A stretch of 58,069 nt of DNA from an uncultured Acidobacteriia bacterium (GTDB lineage Bacteria > Acidobacteriota > Terriglobia > Bryobacterales > Bryobacteraceae), in NCBI GenBank assembly GCA_903909435.1, contig CAIVVT010000012.1, positions 1 through 58,069 of the forward strand, in the 5' to 3' direction. The notes under the pieces were generated by a model. It worked only from the letters and a program-made list of their open reading frames with translations. It was not told the DNA's origin and made no database searches. The stretch's first letter is position 1. Each line of letters starts with the position of its first letter. Of this stretch, positions 38,027 through 46,987 are shown piece by piece. The position numbers were made by a program, and so were the translations under genes.

Positions 38027-41000
38027 CTATCGTAGAACTTCGCTTACATTAAAGCCCTCTACGAAGATTCTCGGAGTCTCGCCGCGAGTATCGGCATGGG
38101 CGACTTCCGTCACGATGGTGCGTTGTTCACCGGGCATCAGAGAAATGTAATTGTCGCTGTAGAGCACCGGGAGAATGCGATCACCGCCGTTCTCGCGAAC
38201 TGCTTTCAGATGGACCATGAGCGCAGGAGCCTGCGAGGAGTTGTGCAATTGCGTGGTCAGCAGCCAACGCGCGCCGAGGCGCTCCACTTTGGTCATCGCA
38301 TCGAGTTTCACCTTGGGGAGATCCCGCAGCGCGCGGTAATTGCTTTCTTCGACGCCGCGCCAGTAGAAGTTCTCAGATACGAGTTTGTCGCTGCGAGTCA
38401 AGCGCAAGCGTAGGAAGTGCACGGGGCTGACATCGGCCGGGTACTCCATCTTGAAGAGCGTGGAAACGCTGTCCTCGGTGCTATCGAGCTTGGCCGATCT
38501 TCCCCACTTCACCGATCCGTCCATATTCAGCACTTCCACCTCGGCCGTTAGCGCTGTCGCGCTGCCGCCGCTGTAATTCACGACTTCGACGCTGTCGTCG
38601 GACTGGTTCCACTGGATGTGCAGTGGCTCGCAAGCAAGCTTCGAGCCGAAGTACGCAGCTGAAGGGTCGAAGTAGTAGTCGTAGGTTTGCCAGACGAAAG
38701 ACGGCCAAGTGGGATGACTCATCCAGATGAGCAGACCCATGCGGTGCTTGCTCTGCGCCTCAAACATGCCCTTGTAGCCTTCGTAGTTGACGAACTGCGC
38801 GAGGTTCACCCAATCGGCAACGTTCTGAGCGCCGCCGTAACTTTTCTCAATGCGTTGAATGAAAGACTTGCCTCCCTGCGCGCCGTTGAGCGAGAAGTCG
38901 TGCATGCCCCACATGTCGCCTTGGGGCCACATTGCTTTCTCCGGCATCATCAGCTTCAGACTGTCCAGCGTGACGATGTTGGGCATTCCCAGTTCGCTGT
39001 GGAATTGAGTCGTTGCACGCTCAGTGAAGTAGTATTTCGCTGGCATAGCCTGGTACGGGCCGTGGCCGCTGACGACGCCATCCGCGGAGCTGGGGATGTA
39101 GTGGATGCTGGGGTGCAATTCGGCAAGCGCCTGCCGGATTCCCTGCTCAAGCGGTTCTGGCGGGAAACCTTCATTGCGCCCGCAATATAGGCCGATTGAC
39201 GCGTGGTTGCGAATACGGGCAACGGTGTCCCGCGCGTTGCGCAGGAAAAGCTGGTTGTCGTCCGGGTCAGGCCCGTCCCAAGGGTTGGCGAGCCAAAAAT
39301 CCTGCCAGACGACGACTCCGTACCGGTCGCAGGCGTCGTAGAAAGCGTCCTCGCCAATTTGACCGACCCAGTTACGAATCATGGTCATGTGCATGTCGCT
39401 GTGGTAGCGGATGGCGGCGTCGTACTCGCGTGCGCGGTAGCGCAGCATGGACTCGCTGAAGCCCCAATTGCCACCGCGCGGAATGAACCTGCGACCGTTG
39501 ATCCACATGCGCAGCGAACCGCCCTCTTCGCTGTAGGTAAACTGGCGGACACCCGCGAGGAACGACTTCGCATCGGAGATCACCCTGTTGGCAGTTTCAA
39601 ACTCGAGCTCGACGGGGTAGAGATTGGGCTCGCCGTAGCCGGCGGGCCACCACAACTTCGGGTTTTGAAGATGAAGCGCGGCTGTATTTGTAGCATCGAG
39701 TTTCACGATTTTGGCCGAAGCTGCGTCAATGCTCACCGGCAGATCGAAGCGCTGTTCGCCAAAGCTCCCGCGCAGCACGCCGGAGACGGGACGCGCCTCG
39801 AGATTGCGCAAAGTAACCTCGACGCTCACGCCGGCGCTCGAAGTGTCGGGCAGAGGCAGGGACGTCTGGACGAAGGGATCCTCCAGGGTAACCGCGCCAG
39901 TCGTTGCGAGGTAGACGTTGTTCCAGATACCAGTGTTCCGGCCGCGGATTGTCGGAATCCAATCCCAGCCCACAGACGAGTGGAAGGTTGGGTTGTCGGC
40001 CCCTAGCGCACCGCCATTCTTGTCGGGGCTTTGCCAGTTCTTTTCCCGCACGCTGCCGGGCGTAGCGTTCTTTTCGATGCGGATGGCCAGAGCGTTCTTC
40101 CCAGTGCGTGCAAGCAGTGCGGTGACATCGAAACGGCCGCGCATGAAGCCACCCTCAACGCGACCCAACTTATGGCCGTTGAGGAAGATGTCCGCTTTCC
40201 AGTTGATGCCGTCGAAGTTCAACCAGGCGTGCTTTCCAGGTGCTGGCGCAGGGACGGAGAACTCGTTGCGGTACCAGAAGTCGGCATAGAAATAAGAATC
40301 GGAAATCACGTTCTGGTTGTCGCCGAAGTTAGGATCGGGGATGGCTCCCACGTTCAGGAAGCTGGTCAGCACGGTGCCCGGGACTGTGGCCACCAGCCAG
40401 TCGGAATCGTGGAAACCAAGCTTTGACAGAACGTCGCCGTCAGCCTGCACCTGAGAGTCCCGTTGCAGGCGCCAGGCTCCGCCAGCCAGGTCCAACCGGC
40501 CACTAGGAAGCACGGTTGCGGCCGCCTTCGGTTCTGCGACCGGGCCGCCACGCCCGTAGACCTCCAATTCGCTCAGGACGTACCCATCGGGCGAGGACGG
40601 GCGCGTCATCAGAACGCGCACGTAGCGTCCCCTTGCGGGTGCGGCGAGTTTGATGTCGTCGGAAGCGCCACCCGAGGCAGGCAGATCCTGGATTGTCGTC
40701 CAATTCCCGGCGTCGTTCGAAACCTGAATCGAGCCGGCAGTTGCACGCCGAATCCAGGCGAGCGCCACGTGGTCGAACCGGCAAATTGCCCCAAGATCCA
40801 CGTAGATCCATTCCTGAGCTTTCCCCTCGCTCATCCAGGCACTGGTGAAACTGTGCGGCCCACCGATGGCGACTCGCTTACCGTCATGGAAGAACGACAC
40901 GTCGGCTACCAGCCAGGTACTCTCGCTCTCAGCTTCGAATTCCAATCGGAAGAAGCGGCTTCGCGAGGGGGAGGCGAAGGCCACAGAAACGATCGAGGGA

Positions 41001-41542
41001 TTCATCGCCTCCTTGGGCTTGGGAGGGTTCAACGTGCGGCCCAGTTCCTTCCACGCTTGGCCATCGTCCGAGCCAGAAACAAGGCAAGTCCAGTTCTTTG
41101 CTTGCGCCCCCCAAGCCTGTGTCCGCGCATCGACGTCGATGCGGTCCACTTCCAATGCACTCTCGCCACCGGCCAACTCCACCACGACCCAACCCGTCTT
41201 TCCCTTGATCTCGACGCTTGTGACGGGGTTCTGGTCGAACATCCATTGGCGCTCGTTCTTTTTGAGCGCACCCTGAAGACTGGTCGAGACAGCCTCCCAA
41301 CGAGGTAGTTGCGTGCTTTTAATGCCGTCAGTGACGAGTTGCGCGGTCAGATTGTAGTCGTAACTGCTGGAATGAAAGGCGGGACGGTGCAATGCCAGAT
41401 TGCGATAAGACGCAGATTCGATTTTCATCCGCGGGACGAACTCTTCGTTTGGGCTGCCTGGATACTCGCCGATGCCGCGAGTGTAGTCCTGCGCCTGTAG
41501 TCCGAACACTGTCATCAATGCAAACACCGCGGATGTCTTCAT
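38027..41542 (-). CDS. Secreted GH2-family glycosidase with discoidin-like domains
   Basis: The 1171-residue product has a signal peptide ending GLQAQ. Two discoidin (F5/8 type C)-like stretches lie at about 45-190 and 195-335, the second with VLMTRPSSPDGYVLSELEVYG. A GH2 sugar-binding jelly-roll, an Ig-like domain and a TIM barrel follow. The barrel holds the acid/base motif CGRNEG (about 785) and a likely nucleophile in HSELGMP (about 849). The closest group is beta-mannosidase/exo-beta-glucosaminidase-type GH2, though the substrate is not certain. The extra discoidin domains imply binding to polysaccharide or cell surfaces. ATG with GAGGGG site. Confidence 0.88.
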   Translation of the reverse strand: MKTSAVFALMTVFGLQAQDYTRGIGEYPGSPNEEFVPRMKIESASYRNLALHRPAFHSSSYDYNLTAQLVTDGIKSTQLPRWEAVSTSLQGALKKNERQWMFDQNPVTSVEIKGKTGWVVVELAGGESALEVDRIDVDARTQAWGAQAKNWTCLVSGSDDGQAWKELGRTLNPPKPKEAMNPSIVSVAFASPSRSRFFRLEFEAESESTWLVADVSFFHDGKRVAIGGPHSFTSAWMSEGKAQEWIYVDLGAICRFDHVALAWIRRATAGSIQVSNDAGNWTTIQDLPASGGASDDIKLAAPARGRYVRVLMTRPSSPDGYVLSELEVYGRGGPVAEPKAAATVLPSGRLDLAGGAWRLQRDSQVQADGDVLSKLGFHDSDWLVATVPGTVLTSFLNVGAIPDPNFGDNQNVISDSYFYADFWYRNEFSVPAPAPGKHAWLNFDGINWKADIFLNGHKLGRVEGGFMRGRFDVTALLARTGKNALAIRIEKNATPGSVREKNWQSPDKNGGALGADNPTFHSSVGWDWIPTIRGRNTGIWNNVYLATTGAVTLEDPFVQTSLPLPDTSSAGVSVEVTLRNLEARPVSGVLRGSFGEQRFDLPVSIDAASAKIVKLDATNTAALHLQNPKLWWPAGYGEPNLYPVELEFETANRVISDAKSFLAGVRQFTYSEEGGSLRMWINGRRFIPRGGNWGFSESMLRYRAREYDAAIRYHSDMHMTMIRNWVGQIGEDAFYDACDRYGVVVWQDFWLANPWDGPDPDDNQLFLRNARDTVARIRNHASIGLYCGRNEGFPPEPLEQGIRQALAELHPSIHYIPSSADGVVSGHGPYQAMPAKYYFTERATTQFHSELGMPNIVTLDSLKLMMPEKAMWPQGDMWGMHDFSLNGAQGGKSFIQRIEKSYGGAQNVADWVNLAQFVNYEGYKGMFEAQSKHRMGLLIWMSHPTWPSFVWQTYDYYFDPSAAYFGSKLACEPLHIQWNQSDDSVEVVNYSGGSATALTAEVEVLNMDGSVKWGRSAKLDSTEDSVSTLFKMEYPADVSPVHFLRLRLTRSDKLVSENFYWRGVEESNYRALRDLPKVKLDAMTKVERLGARWLLTTQLHNSSQAPALMVHLKAVRENGGDRILPVLYSDNYISLMPGEQRTIVTEVAHADTRGETPRIFVEGFNVSEVLR

Positions 41543-42074
41543 AGCCCCTCAATTCTCGGTCTGGCGAGGCTAACCGGCTCGGGCGTTCGCCCGGTGCGAA
41601 GCAGTGCGCAGATTCTGCGCTTCAGCCGGCCCACCTCGCGCTGCAGGCTAAATAAGCGGAGATCGGCCTCCGACTGGAGGCCTCGACCACCGCTCCAAAA
41701 AAATGCAGCACCGCGGTTATTATATCGTCGTGCTGGGAATGGCTCTGGGCGTGGGCGGCCAGCCCAAACTGCGCGTCCTCTCTCCTCAGCTTGGAATCAG
41801 CTGACACTGCCGACATCGGCGGGGCATTGTTTCCGGTCGGCGTTAGAAACGTATGATGAGGAGGAGGTTGAATCGCTAAAATGACTCGGGCCATGGTCCG
41901 CGTCGATGGCGCGCCGCAAATCGGGAATTAGTGGATTCGGACAACCGGGTTAAACGGACTCTGTCTTGAAGCCGTTTGGCACAACCAAACCCACCGCCTG
42001 GGCAACTGCAGTTCCCTCGGAGGTGTCCAGGAACGGAGAGACGGCCGTAGGCACACGCCAGATCGGAATTGGAG
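41543..42074. other. Divergent intergenic region between GH2 and glycosyltransferase genes
   Basis: This 532-base region separates two diverging genes. The only promoter-like element is a TATAAT read on the minus strand at 41719-41724, without a matching -35, 177 bases from the GH2 start. A purine-rich AGGAGGAGG stretch at 41857-41867 lies inside a possible 8-codon frame starting ATGATG at 41853. No longer gene is convincing and no terminator is seen. Confidence 0.4.
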
Positions 42075-43259
42075 ATGACTATACCCCTTTGGATCGTCGT
42101 GTTCTGCGCGGGATGGATGCTCTTCGTGCTGGCTGGCTATCCCGTATGGCTAGCCGTTCGTGCACGGTTTTTCGGTCGTCCGCCGCGCCCTGGCCCAAAC
42201 GAGCCGACTATCACCGCCATCATTCCGGTCCACAACGGGGACCATTTCATCGCCGCCAAACTGGATAGCCTCCTGAATTCCGATTATCCACCGGAAAAAC
42301 TCACCATCCTGGTACTTTCCGACGCCTCGAATGACCGGACGGATGCAATCGCGGAGGCATACGCCAGGCGCTTCCCTGACCGTGTGCGAGCTCGTCGATT
42401 GCCTCGCGGCGGGAAGGCTGCGGCAATAAACGCCGCGCTGCCAGAGGCAAGCGCTGATGTGCTCTTATTCACCGACGTCCGGCAGCGACTCGAGCCCAAA
42501 TGCATCCGGAGTTTGGCGGAACTGCTGCACGACCCCCAGGTAGGCGTCGTCAGCGGCAACCTGAAGATCCACTCAGGGAAATCGTCGGAAGAGGCAAATG
42601 TGGGTTTGTACTGGAAATACGAAAGCTGGATTCGGAACAATCTAGGTCGTGCTGACTCGTTGATGGGAGCGACCGGGCCGATTTACGCTATTCGGCGCAA
42701 ACTCGTCAAGTCCCTGCCTGGCGGCTGCATCCTCGATGATGTTTGGCTGCCCATGCAGGCAGTCCTCGCGGGCTATCGCTCCGTTTTGGACGAAAATGCG
42801 ATCGCGTGGGACTACCCCACCACTCTGGACGCCGAGTTTAGGCGAAAAGTACGCACCCAGGCCGGGCTGTACCAGTTGACATGGCAACTCCCGGGCCTAT
42901 TCTCCCTGAGAAACCGTTTGCTCTTGCCATTTCTGTGCCTCAAACTCGGCCGTCTCGTCTTGCCCGAGATTCTCATCATATTCTTTCTCGCATCGCTCTT
43001 CCTTCCTCCTGCCGTCAGGTGGCCGGCACTTGCGGGACAGTTCGTCTTTTATGCACTTGCCGTGTTCGACCGCTGGATACCTGACGCGAACGTCATCAAG
43101 CGCGCGACAGCGCCTGTGCGCGCGTTCGTAGTACTGCTTACGGCCGCGCTCTTCGCCGCATCTGTCTTCTTCGTCGCGCCTGAGAAGCTCTGGAAACACA
43201 CTCAAGTGCGGATGCCGTTGCCAGACGAATCGGCAACGCAACCTGGCGCACCGAGCTAG
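42075..43259 (+). CDS. Membrane-bound family-2 glycosyltransferase
   Basis: The product (394 residues from ATG 42075; a TTG lies two codons earlier) has an N-terminal membrane segment, a GT-A domain and C-terminal membrane segments. The nucleotide-sugar site is visible as TAIIPVHNG and LSDASNDRTD; the metal-binding position is LLFTDVRQRLEP, and EFRRKVRTQAG corresponds to the acceptor/Q-x-x-RW region. It processively or singly adds sugar to a lipid or polysaccharide acceptor at the inner membrane. It stands beside the GH2 and lyase genes, which suggests a role in surface polysaccharide. Substrate unknown. Confidence 0.88.
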   Translation: MTIPLWIVVFCAGWMLFVLAGYPVWLAVRARFFGRPPRPGPNEPTITAIIPVHNGDHFIAAKLDSLLNSDYPPEKLTILVLSDASNDRTDAIAEAYARRFPDRVRARRLPRGGKAAAINAALPEASADVLLFTDVRQRLEPKCIRSLAELLHDPQVGVVSGNLKIHSGKSSEEANVGLYWKYESWIRNNLGRADSLMGATGPIYAIRRKLVKSLPGGCILDDVWLPMQAVLAGYRSVLDENAIAWDYPTTLDAEFRRKVRTQAGLYQLTWQLPGLFSLRNRLLLPFLCLKLGRLVLPEILIIFFLASLFLPPAVRWPALAGQFVFYALAVFDRWIPDANVIKRATAPVRAFVVLLTAALFAASVFFVAPEKLWKHTQVRMPLPDESATQPGAPS

Positions 43260-43456
43260 CAGTGGTTATTGCCGGCCCGCTCGGCCCGTTCACCTCAGGG
43301 TGTGCGAAGCAATGTGTCTATCCGCGTCTTCCATAGCAACCCTGGTCGCGACAAGCGCTCCGGGTGACCCGTGAGTCCGTCTTGGAGTCGATCCACCGCG
43401 AATCTCCGGATAAACACACCGTAACAAGGACTCCAACACGGCATGAAGCTCAACCG

Positions 43457-46400
43457 CTATTTCGCTCGTGATGCTGCCCCTCCAATGACCCCATCGCCTG
43501 CAAGCCGAGCCTGTCCGCCCAGGGCAATCTGCGAGCGGCGATTCATTACCGTCACCGGGATCACTAATACAGCAGCACTGAAATCGGTCAATGTGATGCT
43601 GTATGAACCAGCATTGCGATAGGCAGCCGAGTAAGTAGACCCTATGCCGGCGCTCACATTCGCTCCTGGTGACGACCATGAATAGGGTGGCACACCTCCG
43701 GAAGCAGTGAAAGTCGCAGTCGAGATCCCTGCAAACGTGGAGGCCGACTTGGGGGATGTAACCAATGCACCGCCCGAGGTTGACAGGCTAAGTGCTTTGA
43801 CTGCAGAGCCGATAGCATTCGACGCTGTTACCGTGAAGGAGGCGAATCCCGCTGCCATCGGCGTGCCGCTGATACTGCCCGTGGTTGCGTTCAGGGTGGC
43901 CCAGGAAGGAAGCGCGCCGCCGGTGACGGCCCAGGTGATCGGCATACTTCCTGTCGCCGCCAGCATCCGAGAGTACGAAACACCAACAACCCCATCGGCC
44001 AGCGATGCCGTTGTAATCAGCGGGGCGATCCCCTCGCTTGCCACGACCGACACGGTTGGGCTGGGCCCGTTGGTGCTGAAGGTCAGCATCCCGGAACTAT
44101 CTGATGAAAGCGGCTTCGCTGACCCGTCTGCGGTAAGGCTATACGCCGTCGAGGGGGTCAGTCCGCTCACGTAATGGGTCACGCTCCCCCCCGCGCTGAA
44201 GCTGTAGGAAATTGAGGTCGGACCGGTCTCTGACGTCGGGAACACTGCGACCACGCCAATCTCCGCAACCTGCACTGCATCGGCGTTGTTGGCCGCCAAT
44301 TTCGAGTAGGTATACACAGACCCATTCGAACTTGCCGCGTCAAACATAGTTAGCCAGACATTGGACGCAGCACCCAACGCAGCGTTCATCTCCAGCCTGT
44401 ACACTTGATTCGTGGCAGGCGTTCCGTATCCTCCAAGCACGCCATTCACCACATTAACGACATGCGCCGTCGGGGCAACGGTGAACACAGACCCTTTGTA
44501 GACTCCGGCGGTGCTATCACTCACGTCGTACCGTGAGACAAACCCCGCAGGAGGCGTGGCACTCACAGGGGCCTTGCCGAAATGCCACATAAGGCCCTGA
44601 GCTCGAGATCCGTCAGGTATGGTCGTGAAGTCCCTTATTAGAAACAGCTTTGGCCGTAGGAACAACACATCGCGAGTCCAATGAGTGACCGTTCGTGTGG
44701 CGCCGTTGCACGAATCAACGCCAGCGTATCCAACGGGTGGGTAGTTCGCTTCCAAACCAGTCGCCCGCGAGTACACAAAAGCAGCATTCTCCGCTTTCCG
44801 CGTAATGGAGGAGCCATTAGCAAATAGGCAAGGGTAATACTCTGGATAGACATAGCCGGAGCCATAGCCTTGCTGCTTCTTGCGGTGGGCCGTTGCGCCA
44901 TCCGCCCAGAAGATGTTGTGCGGTGCCGGATCGTTCGTGGAACTTGGGCTCAGGTAGTATGTCGAGCCGTCATTGTTGTTCCAAGCTAGTTCTGCTGGGC
45001 CATTGACCAGAAAGCGCGTTGATCCGCGCGTGATGGCAATGTTCCCGCTGTCTCCAACCAGTTTTGACGCTTCCGTGCTTTCTATCCACGGGCCCGCATT
45101 GAAATTAGCCCACACTGCCGAAGTGGACCAATCGGAACGCATAGCCATCTCGGACCATCCATCACTATACTGGGATAGCGGCAGAGTCTTGTAGTCAACG
45201 CTACTTGCCGACGAGTCGTAGAAGAGGACTTTATAGGCGTACTCGCGCAAGTCCGTCCAGGGGTAGGGTGCGTAGCTGATGCTGACCGCATCGAACTGAG
45301 GCACTAATTCCGCAACGAACGATTGAAAATATGGAGCCACGGCAAATCCATAGCGGCTAAGGATGTAATTCAACATGAGGACCGGGGGGCCAATGACGGC
45401 TTGGCCCGAGACGCCTGAATTTGAAGTGAAGGACACGCCTCGAGAGTCGTACCACGGCACCTCCGAGGAAGTCGTCGTCCGGTTCGGCCAAGTGTGATGA
45501 ATCAGCGTCTTCGCCAAGCCGTTGGGCCAAGTGAAAGCGGGCGCGGGCGAGCTAAACAAGTTCAGTCCTTTGTACGTGTTCATCGTTAAGACTGTGCTGA
45601 GGATGTTCTCCATCGCAAACCAGCCGTAATTCACACCATCCGGATGAAATGCGTCTCTAACGTAGTTCGCAAAGTACTGCTGCACCCACGCCCCCGTTGG
45701 CCCGCCGCCACTGGAACCTGAGCCGGCGTAGTACGTGTTGTAGGCTTCGGACCAAATGGTGGCGGACGTCGTTGGATCGTCGTCATTCAACGCGGCTCCT
45801 GCGCAAGTCAGGAAGAACCACTCCCCTGCGAAGTAGTTTCCAGCCGGATGCTTCATGCCATATGTCCCGTAGCTGTACCTCTTTACCTCTGCGTACCAGC
45901 GCTCGACCTCGCTGATGACGACTGCGCGTTGTCCCGCCGTCATGGCGTCGTAGAACCAGTCGAGCCCGCGAGCCAACGCCACACCGTAGAAGCGGGCGCC
46001 GTAGCCCTGATTGACCAGCGGTTGCCATGCAAGATTGCTTTGCGGGGCCGTCGTTCCAACGGCATTCGATCCCCTTAGCAGAAGTCGGTCCGCGGAGATC
46101 GTCGTGTCTGCGGTCCAGACTCCATTCACCGCCGTGTTACCCGCCACCCCGGAGATCGTTACGGGCGTACCGCTCGCAATCCCGTTGCCGAGCGAATACA
46201 CCACGATAGGCGTTGTGACCGCGGATCCGACACTGTACACGCTGGAGAAAGGTCCGTCAGACTGTATGGCCGGCATGTACTGTGCGCTTGACGAAATAGC
46301 TACGGTCACCGTCGCAATTCCGCTGGAATTCGCCACGGTACTGGTCTTCACCGTGTAGATCTTATTCCCAAGAACGAAATTGTCGTTCTGCAAGATGGTC

Positions 46401-46987
46401 CCGCTGGGCTTTAGTCCCTGCAACCCTATCGTGGATCCGTACAGAGTATTGCTTGCGGCGACAGTGATTCCTGAAGGCTTCCACCCGGTGCCAGCGTCCC
46501 AGGTACTGTCTCCGATGATCCGCGCGGCGCCTCCACTGAGCGTGATGATCCCCGGCGCGCGAGACATCTTCCTTAGAATCTCTGCACCCTTAGCGGCGTA
46601 GGTGGCCGCCGTAGCAGGGGCACTGCTCTTCAGTGCTTGGTAACAACTGCCCAGGTTGAGCAGCGCATCATAGTAGCCCAACGACTTCGCATTTGAAGCG
46701 GCCCCCCCCTGGTAGCCCACGGTAATGGCGGCTCTGGAGTATATCCGGTTGTACGCGGGGCCATTGTAGTCGGGCCTCACGTCGAGGTCATAGGGGTAAT
46801 AGGTAGTGGCCGGTAGATAGATGGTATCGCAGGCATTCTTGAGAGCCTGCCAGTCAGCGGTGTTCTCCGATGCTTGCGCCCGCAATTGCGCGAGTTCAGT
46901 CGCATCTAACCAAATGTATGGGTGCTGCGCGCGTACTACGCATGCGGCGCCCACCGACAGGACGAAAAGTTGAATCCACCGTGTCAT
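43457..46987 (-). CDS. Secreted heparinase II/III-like polysaccharide lyase with Ig-like domains
   Basis: The ATG at 46985-46987 overlaps the upstream stop by 4 bases (ATGA) and gives 1176 residues starting MTRWIQLFVLSVGAACVVRAQ, a signal peptide. An (alpha/alpha) toroid-like region follows, interrupted by a beta-rich insert at about 155-300. Then comes the heparinase-II/III-type beta-sandwich with MAMRSDWSTSAVWANFNAGPW and ITRGSTRFLVNG. The C-terminal 250 residues contain a putative Ig domain (ITWAVTGGALPSWATLNAT...ISGTP) and a PKD/Ig-like repeat. I infer a secreted enzyme cutting uronic-acid-containing polysaccharide; catalytic residues could not be fixed with confidence. Confidence 0.75.
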   Translation of the reverse strand: MTRWIQLFVLSVGAACVVRAQHPYIWLDATELAQLRAQASENTADWQALKNACDTIYLPATTYYPYDLDVRPDYNGPAYNRIYSRAAITVGYQGGAASNAKSLGYYDALLNLGSCYQALKSSAPATAATYAAKGAEILRKMSRAPGIITLSGGAARIIGDSTWDAGTGWKPSGITVAASNTLYGSTIGLQGLKPSGTILQNDNFVLGNKIYTVKTSTVANSSGIATVTVAISSSAQYMPAIQSDGPFSSVYSVGSAVTTPIVVYSLGNGIASGTPVTISGVAGNTAVNGVWTADTTISADRLLLRGSNAVGTTAPQSNLAWQPLVNQGYGARFYGVALARGLDWFYDAMTAGQRAVVISEVERWYAEVKRYSYGTYGMKHPAGNYFAGEWFFLTCAGAALNDDDPTTSATIWSEAYNTYYAGSGSSGGGPTGAWVQQYFANYVRDAFHPDGVNYGWFAMENILSTVLTMNTYKGLNLFSSPAPAFTWPNGLAKTLIHHTWPNRTTTSSEVPWYDSRGVSFTSNSGVSGQAVIGPPVLMLNYILSRYGFAVAPYFQSFVAELVPQFDAVSISYAPYPWTDLREYAYKVLFYDSSASSVDYKTLPLSQYSDGWSEMAMRSDWSTSAVWANFNAGPWIESTEASKLVGDSGNIAITRGSTRFLVNGPAELAWNNNDGSTYYLSPSSTNDPAPHNIFWADGATAHRKKQQGYGSGYVYPEYYPCLFANGSSITRKAENAAFVYSRATGLEANYPPVGYAGVDSCNGATRTVTHWTRDVLFLRPKLFLIRDFTTIPDGSRAQGLMWHFGKAPVSATPPAGFVSRYDVSDSTAGVYKGSVFTVAPTAHVVNVVNGVLGGYGTPATNQVYRLEMNAALGAASNVWLTMFDAASSNGSVYTYSKLAANNADAVQVAEIGVVAVFPTSETGPTSISYSFSAGGSVTHYVSGLTPSTAYSLTADGSAKPLSSDSSGMLTFSTNGPSPTVSVVASEGIAPLITTASLADGVVGVSYSRMLAATGSMPITWAVTGGALPSWATLNATTGSISGTPMAAGFASFTVTASNAIGSAVKALSLSTSGGALVTSPKSASTFAGISTATFTASGGVPPYSWSSPGANVSAGIGSTYSAAYRNAGSYSITLTDFSAAVLVIPVTVMNRRSQIALGGQARLAGDGVIGGAASRAK

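Noticed and set aside
41853..41934. Tiny frames with AGGAGGAGG before the glycosyltransferase
   Set aside because: Eight and sixteen codons with poorly spaced ribosome binding sites; no evidence that they are translated.
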